Under the pieces are notes generated by a model that did not search any database, was not told the origin of the DNA, and worked only from the letters and a program-made list of their open reading frames with translations. Shown here in pieces: positions 56,440 to 64,000 of a stretch of 64,000 bases of DNA. Every line of letters begins with the position of its first letter. Position 1 is the first letter of the stretch. Made by a program: the position numbers and the translations under genes. This DNA is from Schistocerca nitens (lineage: Eukaryota > Arthropoda > Insecta > Orthoptera > Acrididae): the NCBI RefSeq assembly GCF_023898315.1, contig NC_064616.1:295418934-295482933 (forward strand), in the 5' to 3' direction.

Positions 56440-58192
56440 TCCACAATGAAACATTCTCTCAAAATATGGTAGAAAACCCAAAGAGATTCTGGTCATATGT
56501 AAAGCACACCAATGGCAAAAAACAGTCAATACCGTCACTGCGCGATAGCAATGGAAATAATATCAATGATGGTGCCACTAAAGTGGAATTACTAAATACA
56601 GTTTACTATAATTCCTTCACAAAAGAAGACGAAGTAAATATTCCAGAATTCGAAACCAGAACAGCTGTTAGCATGAGTGACATAAAAGTAGATATTTTAG
56701 GTGTTGCAAAACAAATCAAATCACTTAAGAAAGGCAAGTCTTACAGTCCAGATGCTATACCAATGATGTTCCTTTCAGAGTATGCAGACACAATAGGGCC
56801 TTTCTTAGCAACCATATACAACCGCTCACTTGACGAAAGGTCTGCTCCTAAAGACTGGAAAGTAGCACAGGTCACACCGAAATTCAAGAAAGGAAATAGT
56901 AGTAACCCATTGAAACAGACCCATATCACTGACCTCAATTTGCAGTAGGATTTTGGAACATATACTGTACTTGAACATTATGAATCACCTTGAAGAAAAT
57001 GACTTATTGATACATAACCAACACAGATTCAGATAATATCATTCTTGTGCAACACAGCTCTTTATTCCCATGAAGTAATGAGTGCTGTTGATAAGGGATC
57101 TCAGATCGATTCCATATTCCTGGATTTGTGGAGGGCTTTTGATACCGTTCCTCACAAGCAACTATTAATTAAATTGCGTGCATATGGAGTATCATCTCAG
57201 TTGTGTGACTGGATTTGTGATTTCCTACCAGAGAGGTCACAGTTCATAGTGATAGACGGTAAATCATTGAGTTAAACAGAAGTGATATCTGGCATTCTGC
57301 AAGGTAGTGTCATAGGCCGTCTGCTGTTCCTGGTTTATATAAATGATCTAGGTGATTATCTGAGTACCCTTTAGATTGTTTACAGATGACGCTGTAATTT
57401 ACTGTCTATTAAAATCATCAGACGATCAATTCCAATAACAAAATGATCTAGAGAGAATTTCTTTATGGTGCGAAAAGTGGCAATTAGCACTAAACAAAGA
57501 AAAGTGTGAGGCAATCCACATGGGTACTAAAAGAAATCTGATAAATTTTGGGTATACGATAAATTGCACAAATCTAAGGGCTGTCAATTTGACTAAATAT
57601 CTAGGAATTACAATTATGGGCAACTAAAATGGGAAAGACCACATGGATAATATTGTGGGGAAGGTGAAACAAAGACTGTGCTTTGTTGGCAGGACACTTA
57701 GAAGATGCGACAAACCCACTAAAGAGGCAGCCTACATTACACCCATCCTCTGCTGGAATATTGCTGAGCAGTATGGGATCCTTACCAGGTAGGATTGATG
57801 GAGGACATCGAAAAAGTGCAAAGCAGGGCAGCTCATTCCATGTTATCATGCAATAGGGGTGAGAGAGTCACTAATATGATATGTGAGTTGGGGTGGCAGT
57901 CACTGAAACAAAGGCGGTGTTCTTTGCAGCAACATCTGTTTATGAAATTTCAATCACCAACTTTCTCTTCTGGATGCGTATATATTTTGTTGACACCCAC
58001 CTACATATGGAGAAATGATCATCAAAATAAAATAAGAGAAATCAGAGCTCGAACAGAAAGATTTAGGTGTTCCTTTTCCCATGCGTGATTCGAGAGTGGA
58101 ATGGTAGAGAAGTAGTATGAAAATGGTTCGATGAACCCTCTACCAGGCACTTAAGTGTGCATTGCAGAGTAACCATGTAGATGTAGATGAAG
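56440..58192 (+). mobile_element. CR1/jockey-type LINE, second copy, 5'-truncated
   Basis: Same family as 17203-19215: the protein blocks run in the same order and the element ends in the same repeat type (catgtagatgtagatga at about 58175-58192). The 3' flank (58190-58445) matches the end of the TIR element at 39340-40199, so this LINE inserted into a copy of that element. It is more decayed than the first copy. Confidence 0.85.
56466..58086 (+). pseudogene. LINE reverse transcriptase, decayed
   Basis: Piece 56466-56948 reads NPKRFWSYVKHTNGKKQS, then KQIKSLKKGKSYSPDAIPMM (motif 0/1; the Gly of GPDGI is lost), then SAPKDWKVAQVTPKFKKGN. Piece 57045-57275 has DSIFLDLWRAFDTVPHKQ (motif A, with Ser or Gly changed to Trp). 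The catalytic FADD is altered near 57380 (LFTDDAV). Piece 57795-58088 has the C-terminal end (QSRAAHSMLSC; NDHQNKIREIRARTERFRCS). At least four frame changes or stops. Confidence 0.85.
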
Positions 58193-58445
58193 TGGTGCAA
58201 GCAGAGGTGAGGCTGTGGCCCTGTCAATAAAATCAGTCATTCTAAAGGGAGGGTGTCAACGAATTGGTTTCTCGTTGGAAGAAATGTGTTCATCGCCAGG
58301 GTGACTATGCTGAGAAATAAGTATGTAGTCATGAAGAATAAAGATGTAGAATGTTGATAATATATAATATCTGTTTTATTTAAAAAAGCTTTAAGAGTTG
58401 TCACATAAAAAATTCAGAGACATTACTTTTTAGCACACCCTTGTA
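58190..58445. mobile_element. Right end of a mariner-like TIR element
   Basis: The segment repeats 39960-40205 (gtgcaagcagaggtgaggyt, gaagaaatgtgttcatcgcc then agggtgactatgctgagaaa) and ends in cattactttttagcacaccc then ttgta, the matching TIR. The left half lies beyond the LINE and is poorly preserved. Confidence 0.65.
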
Positions 58446-58613
58446 CTTTTTTAAAAGTGTTTTGGCACTGGTGGGACCTTTCTTTTCCTTGGTCTTAACA
58501 TAATAAGTTATTGAGTGATCTCATAATGTAAACTGTGTTAGGTTTGCATTTTGTGTAATAATTATTTTTCTGAAGATATCATTGGATGTCTTTTAGGTCT
58601 GGGAGCACTCAAA
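58446..58613. other. Intron spacer
   Basis: T-rich. Nothing recognised. Confidence 0.5.
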
Positions 58614-60039
58614 TACACTCCTGGAAATTGAAATAAGAACACCGTGAATTCATTGTCCCAGGAAGGGGAAACTTTATTGACACATTCCTGGGGTCAGATA
58701 CATCACATGATCACACTGACAGAACCACAGGCACATAGACACAGGCAACAGAGCATGCACAATGTCGGCACTAGTACAGTGTATATCCACCTTTCGCAGC
58801 AATGCAGACTGCTATTCTCCCATGGAGACGATCGTAGAGATGCTGGATGTAGTCCTGTGGAACGGCTTGCCATGCCATTTCCACCTGGCGCCTCAGTTGG
58901 ACCAGCGTTCGTGCTGGACGTGCAGACCGCGTGAGACGACGCTTCATCCAGTCCCAAACATGCTCAATGGGGGACAGATCCGGAGATCTTGCTGGCCAGG
59001 GTAGTTGACTTACACCTTCTAGAGCACGTTGGGTGGCACGGGATACATGCGGACGTGCATTGTCCTGTTGGAACAGCACGTTCCTTTGCCGGTCTAGGAA
59101 TGGTAGAACGATGGGTTCGATGACGGTTTGGATGTACCGTGCACTATTCAGTGTCCCCTCGACGATCACCAGTGGTGTACGGCCAGTGTAGGAGATCGCT
59201 CCCCACACCATGATGCCGGGCGTTGGCCCTGTGTGCCTCGGTCATATGCAGTCCTGATTGTGGCGCTCACCTGCACGGCGCCAAACACGCATACGACCAT
59301 CATTGGCACCAAGGCAGAAGCGACTCTCATCGCTGAAGACGACACGTCTCCATTCGTCCCTCCATTCACGCCTGTCGCGACACCACTGGAGGCGGGCTGC
59401 ACGATGTTGGGGCGTGAGCGGAAGACGGCCTAACGGTGTGCGGGACCGTAGCCCAGCTTCATGGAGACGGTTGCGAATGGTCCTCGCCGATACCCCAGGA
59501 GCAACAGTGTCCCTAATTTGCTGGGAAGTGGCGGTGCGGTCCCCTACGGCACTGCGTACGATCCTACGGTCTTGGCGTGCATCCGTGCGTTGCTGCGGTC
59601 CGGTCCCAGGTCGACGGGCACGTGCACCTTCCGCCGACCACTGGCGACAACATCGATGTACTGTGGAGACCTCACGCCCCACGTGTTGAGCAATTCGGCG
59701 GTACGTCCACCCGGCCTCCCACATGCCCACTATATGCCCTCGCTCAAAGTCCGTCAACTGCACATACGGTTCACGTCCACGCTGTCGCGGCATGCTACCA
59801 GTGTTAAAGACTGCGATGGAGCTCCGTATGCCATGGCAAACTGGCTGACACTGACGGCGGCGGTGCACAAATGCTGCGCAGCTAGCGCCATTCGACGGCC
59901 AACACCACGGTTCCTGGTGTGTCCGCTGTGCCGTGCGTGTGATCATTGCTTGTACAGCCCTCTCGCAGTGTCCGGAGCAAGTATGGTGGGTCTGACACAC
60001 CGGTGTCAATGTGTTCTTTTTTCCATTTCCAGGAGTGTA
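58614..60039 (-). mobile_element. Young, full-length Tc1-like transposon, copy B
   Basis: An inverted copy of 21646-23071, with the same 1,426-bp length from TA to TA and only scattered base changes (for example a short stretch reads ggcaaagg where copy A, in the same sense, has ggcaaggg). The same terminal repeats (tacactcctggaaat) flank it. No indel between the copies is visible from the lengths and frames. Antisense to the host gene. Confidence 0.95.
58771..59793 (-). pseudogene. Tc1-like transposase with one premature stop
   Basis: Same layout as the intact gene at 21892-22914: Met at MPRQRGREPY, DNA-binding region, VVFSDESRF, FQQDNARPH and SPIEHVWDWMKRR. The only disabling change I find is a TGA at 59244-59242 where copy A has CGA (Arg, in DCIRPRHTG). 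This is a C-to-T change at a CpG. The frame resumes with MVWGAISYTGRTPLV after the stop. Other differences are substitutions, such as RFHL to RFCL, RCCRQC to RCCRQW, QRRTDA to QQRTDA and ARFPDLS to ARSPDLS. The stop falls between the first and second catalytic Asp, so the product would be inactive. Confidence 0.93.
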
Positions 60040-60316
60040 TCATCTATGGCTTGTGCATGTTTATGGGTTTTGTTCAGACCTCTGTGAGTCAAGATGTCAC
60101 TAAGGCATTCAACTTCTTTTTGAAAGTGACACTTGTTTATATTACATTTTAATCAGTTTTGCTGTACTGTGTCCCAAAGCCCCAGCAAAAATTTGTAGCA
60201 TTAAAGTAGTTATTTGCTTTTGGATGTTTTATAATTAGCTGTTCTAAGTAACTTCGGAAAATGTTGGTGCACTATCAGTTCTGAGAAATAGTATGTTGTA
60301 TCTGTACAACTTGAAG

Positions 60317-60512
60317 GGCCGGCCGAAGTGGCCGTGCGGTTAAAGGCGCTGCAGTCTGGAACCGCAAGACCGCTACGGTCGCAGGTTCGAATCCTGCCTC
60401 GGGCATGGATGTTTGTGATGTCCTTAGGTTAGTTAGGTTTAACTAGCTCTAAGTTCTAGGGGACTAATGACCTCAGCAGTTGAGTCCCATAGTGCTCAGA
60501 GCCATTTGAACC
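60317..60512 (+). mobile_element. tRNA-derived SINE with 11-bp target duplication
   Basis: Starts ggccggccgaagtggccgtg. Box A-like gtggccgtgcggttaaaggc and box B gttcgaatcctgcc form the tRNA-like head. The body then runs gtccttaggttagttaggtt, ggggactaatgacctcagca and tcccatagtgctcagagcca. The bases aacttgaaggg flank it at 60308-60318 and 60513-60523 (the last Gs overlap the SINE start). It is better preserved than the copy at 39723, so it is younger. Confidence 0.93.
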
Positions 60513-60523
60513 AACTTGAAGGG

Positions 60524-61865
60524 CATGTTAATTACCATGAATTTGCATGACCGTGGCAGTTGCAAAGGTCTAGGACAAATACAGGCCATCACATAGTTTT
60601 GACACAAATTCTTCTGGCCATGGAATGGAACGGATATCAATGTCCAACAGTGCTTGTACAGCCATTCTGAAACGTTGCAAATTTAGAAACAACCATTTGG
60701 TTTGTGAAACTTCCAGCAATGTTGCTCATTGACTATTCATGATATGTGTGAGGATATCTCGTTTCACTGAGCAGTTTAACTCACTTTTGAGATTCTGTCA
60801 CAATGCTATTGGGACTGGTTGGCTAGGAAGTAATGAGGTGTTTGCAGAAGATTTTAAATTAATATAAGCCACATAATTGTTGATGCACCCTAAACCCAGA
60901 GGAAAGAGATCAGAAAGTCCAGTGCTTAGTTATCCAAACTTATTTAATGCTACCGTCACAGTATGATGTTAGTGTCATGTATTATTTGAAACCCAAGAGT
61001 TGTGAAAATGTCTGCCCCAAATACTTTTTGTGCCTTTGGAAAGGACACTGCTAAAACTATTAGTGAATGGCTAACTTTTTTTATACAATACTGCTACTGT
61101 AGATTCACTGCAAAATATGATGAAATGTTTGCTGTATGATTTAAATCTTTCTGATGTAGGCTGAAATGATGGTGAACCAGTCTGGGCATAGGCCTTGTCA
61201 TTTATGATAGCAAGTGGTGCACTGAGATTTCGAAGAAAATTTAATGATTGATTGTGAATTATTTATAGAAGAGAGAACTTTTGTGGTCATTCTGTAAAAG
61301 GAGTCAGCTGCGGGAGAAGGACATTTGCACTGTATTCATGTTGTCAGGACTTAGCTAGTAGGAATGACTAACTGCAATACTGGAGACTTCCACCACATGT
61401 ACCTCTTTATAAAAACATCCACAGAGTGTGTTCTTATATAGGCAGTGAACATGAAAGTGATTTGAAAATCAGTTAGGACAACCTGGGTATGTAGCCTTCC
61501 TATTGTTACAGCGAGGATAGGCTGATGAACGTTCCCATGAAAACTGAGACACACTAGTGTGAGCTGCTTTTGTCCAACCTGCTTGGCTTGTAGCTCAATG
61601 ATGGCCTGCTGTTGCCTTTTGTTATTGTGTTTGCTGTTCCTGTTGTTACATTTGAAGTTGCAGCTGTTGCTGACACAGTTTCATGAATCCTGAATCTATA
61701 TTAACTTAAATTTGAACTGCTATTCTTACTTGTGCACTGAGTTTGAGTCCTAGTTGCCACTGCAACACCTCATCACTGTAACAAAAGTGATTTATTTCAC
61801 TGCTCTTTAAGCAACATAAAAAAAGAAAAATAAATAAAAACCATTCTGTAAAGGAAAACAAATGG
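60524..61865. other. AT-rich intron or intergenic, nothing recognised
   Basis: No coding signal or known repeat seen. Confidence 0.5.
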
Positions 61866-62205
61866 AACTAAGGTAAACTGCTTGGCTTTTGTGGACTCCT
61901 CCATGAACCATGGACATTGCCGTTGGTGGGGAGGCTTGCGTGCCTCAACAATACAGATAGCCGTACTGTAGGTGCAACCACAATGGAGGGGTATCTGTTG
62001 AGACACCAGACAAACGTGTGGTTCCTGAAGAGTGGCAGCAGCCTTTTCAGTAGTTGTAGGGGCAACAGTCTGGATGATTGACTGATCTGGCCTTGTAACA
62101 CTAACCAAAACAGCCTTGCTGTGCTGGTACTGCGCACGGCTGAAAGCAAGGGGAAACTACAGCCGTAATTTTTCCCGAGGGCATGCAGCTTTACTGTATG
62201 ATTAA

Positions 62206-63010
62206 ATGATGATGGTGTCCTCTTGGGTAAAATATTCTGGAGGTAAAATAGTCCCCCATTCGGATCTCTGGGTGGGGACTACTCAGGAGGATGTTGTTAT
62301 CAGGAAAAAGAAAACTGGCAGTCTACAGATCGGAGCTTGGAATGTCAGATCGCTTAATTGGGCAGGTAGGTTAGAAAACTTAAAAAGGGAAATGGATAGG
62401 TTAAAGTTAGATATAGTGGGAATTAGTGAAGTTTGGTGGCAGGAGGAACAAGACTTCTGGTCAGGTGAATACAGGGTTATAAATACAAAATCAAATAGGA
62501 GTAATGCAGGAGTAGGTTTAATAATGAATAAAAAAAACAGGAATGCGGGTAAGCTGCTACAAACAGCATAGTGAACGCATTATTGTGGCCAAGATAGATA
62601 CGAAGCCCATGCCTACCATGGTAGTACAAGTTTATATGCCGACTAGCTCCACAGATGACGAAGAGATTGATGAAATTTATGATGAGATAAAAGAAATTAT
62701 TCAGATAGTGAAGGGAGATGAAAATTTAATAGTCGTGGGTGACTGGAATTCGATAGTAGGAAAAGAAAGAGAAGGAAATGTAGTAGGTGAATATGGAATG
62801 GGGGTAAGGAATGAAAGAGGAAGTCGCTGGTAGAATTTTGCACGGAGCATAACTTAATCATAGCTAACACTTGGTTCAAGAATCATAAAAGAAGGTTGTA
62901 TACATGAATTAAGCCTGAAGATATTGACAGGTTTGAGATAGATTATATAATGGTAAGGCAGAGATTTAGGAACCAGGTTTTAAATTGTAAGACATTTCCA
63001 GGGGCAGATG
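62206..63010 (+). pseudogene. LINE endonuclease (EEP type), broken
   Basis: The apurinic-like endonuclease would nick the target DNA. Piece 62206-62569 holds LQIGAWNVRSLNWAGRL (catalytic Asn) and LDIVGISEVWWQEEQ (catalytic Glu). A frame change near 62560-62575 leads to piece 62543-62833 with MVVQVYMPTSS and NLIVVGDWNSIVGKERE (catalytic Asp and Asn). A TAG at 62831-62833 and a second stop near 62905 interrupt it; then FEIDYIMVRQRF and SDHHLLVMNC near 63017 (catalytic Asp-His) complete the domain. Only four disabling changes in 0.8 kb suggest a moderately young copy. Confidence 0.85.
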
Positions 63011-64000
63011 TGGACTCTGACCACCATCTATTGGTTATGAACTGTAGACTAAAACTAAATAAACTGCAAAAAGGTGGGAATTTAAGGAGATGGGACCTGG
63101 ATAAACTGACAGAACCAGAAGTTGTAGAGAGTTTCAGAGAGAGCATTAAGGAATGATTGAGAAGAATGGGGGAAAGAAATACAGAAGAAGAAGAATGTGT
63201 AGCTTTGAGAGATGAAATAGTGAAGCCAGCAGAGGATCAAGTAGGTAAAAAGACGAGTGCTAATAGAAATCCTTGGGTAACAGAAGAGATACTGAATTTA
63301 ATTGATGGAAGGAGAAAATACAAAAATTCAGTAAATGAAGCAGGCAAAACGGAATACAAACATCTCAAAAATGAGATCGACAGGAAGTGCAAAATGGCTA
63401 AGCAGGGATGGCTAGAGGACAAATGTAACGGTGTAGAGGCTTATCTCACTAGGGGTAAGATAGATACTGCAAACAGGAAAATTAAAGAGACCTTGGGAGA
63501 GAAGAGAGCCGCTTGTATGCATATCAAGAGCTCACATGGAAACCCAGCTCTAAGCAAAGAATGGAAAGCAGGAAGGTGGAAGGAGTACATAGAGGGTCTA
63601 TAGAAGGGCGATGTACTTGAGGACAATATTATGGAAATGGAAGAGGATGTAGATGAAGATGAAATGGGAGATATGATACTGCGTGAAGAGTTTGACAGAG
63701 CACTGAAAGACCTGAGTCAAAACAAGGCCCCGAGAGTAGACAACATTCGGATTAGAACTACTGACGGGCTTCAGAGAGCCAGTCCTGCCAAAACTCTACC
63801 ATCTGGTGAGCAAGATGTATGAGACAGGCGTAATACCCTCAGACTTCAAGAAGAATATAATAATTCCAATCCCAAAGAAAGCAGGTGTTGACAGATGTGA
63901 AAGTTACCGATCTATCAGTTTACTAAGTCACAGCTGCAAAATACTAATCTGAATTCTTTACAGACGGATGGAAAAACTGGTAGAAGCCGACCTCAGGGAA
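63011..64000 (+). pseudogene. LINE linker and reverse transcriptase start, broken
   Basis: After the endonuclease come a basic helical linker (63157-63603: WVTEEILNLIDGRRKYKN; HLKNEIDRKCKMAKQGW) and, at 63631-63820, the RT start (EEFDRALKDLSQNKAPRVD then NIRIR). Here the family's KAPGxDxIPAEL has become KAPRVDNIRIR. The next motif (PIPKK..) is in a different frame near 63865-63885, followed by SYRSISLLS-like sequence near 63900. The window ends before the palm domain. Confidence 0.8.

Larger units (their letters stand above)
61866..64000 (+). mobile_element. RTE-type LINE, 5' part, runs off the window
   Basis: The 5' region (about 61885-62200) has the blocks ccatgaaccatggacattgc, gttggtggggaggcttgcgt and cccgagggcatgcagc, which I recognise as the start of a common grasshopper LINE. 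Endonuclease and RT start follow. The 3' end lies outside the window. The - strand 3' fragment at 25.8 kb probably belongs to the same family. Sense orientation relative to the host gene. Confidence 0.85.

Noticed and set aside
1-64000. CRISPR array, operon, phage or bacterial defence system
   Set aside because: No regular spaced repeats and no bacterial-style gene clusters. Spliced exons, SINEs and LINEs show animal DNA.

Overview
This is animal nuclear DNA. It has spliceosomal introns, AT-rich non-coding sequence, CA/TG/GA microsatellites and very many transposable elements. Several repeat types look like families I know from grasshopper and locust genomes, especially Schistocerca: tRNA-derived SINEs, Tc1-like elements with TA target sites, a Penelope-like element with a GIY-YIG tail, and LINEs ending in a GATGTA-type repeat. 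I therefore read it as an orthopteran chromosome, probably Schistocerca or a close relative. The genus call is pattern recognition and was not searched.

The only host gene I can support is on the + strand. It is seen as seven internal exons: 130-252, 352-607, 11250-11465, 25159-25199, 30905-31068, 33663-33934 and 51270-51376. All have AG/GT borders, and all six junctions keep the reading frame, giving exactly 393 codons over about 51 kb. A possible eighth exon lies at 53847-53964. First and last exons are outside the window. The protein most resembles SZT2, the large KICSTOR subunit that tethers GATOR1 for amino-acid control of TORC1. The exon structure is firm; the name is tentative.

Layout. 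1.9-3.2 kb: dead mariner. 5.5-10.7 kb: degenerate Ty3/gypsy element on the - strand, with LTRs, a SINE insertion and a missing reverse-transcriptase core. 12 kb: inverted pair of an unknown repeat. 15-24.4 kb: degenerate RTE-like LINE copies holding a Tc1 element (16174-19479), which itself holds a CR1/jockey-type LINE (17203-19215), plus a young Tc1-like transposon with an intact transposase (21646-23071). 26.2-28.8 kb: two Penelope-like pieces head to head. 32.1-33.3 kb: another Tc1. 34.2-37 kb: LINE with a CCHC ORF1, interrupted by a dimeric tRNA-like SINE. 37.2-38.5 kb: jockey-like reverse transcriptase. 39.3-40.2 kb: TIR element with a SINE. 42.1-43.5 and 55-55.9 kb: gypsy integrase remnants. 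45.6-48.2 kb: two Tc1 relatives. 54.0-54.7 kb: short TIR element. 56.4-58.2 kb: second CR1/jockey LINE. 58.6-60.0 kb: second full-length copy of the young Tc1, inverted, with one premature stop. 60.3 kb: SINE with target-site duplication. 61.9 kb to the end: RTE-type LINE with an endonuclease domain.

I saw no sign of a prokaryotic or defence system. The most interesting items are the giant-intron gene, the inverted pair of equal-length Tc1 copies, the Penelope inversion, the SINE dimer with a 12-bp target duplication, and the nested insertions.
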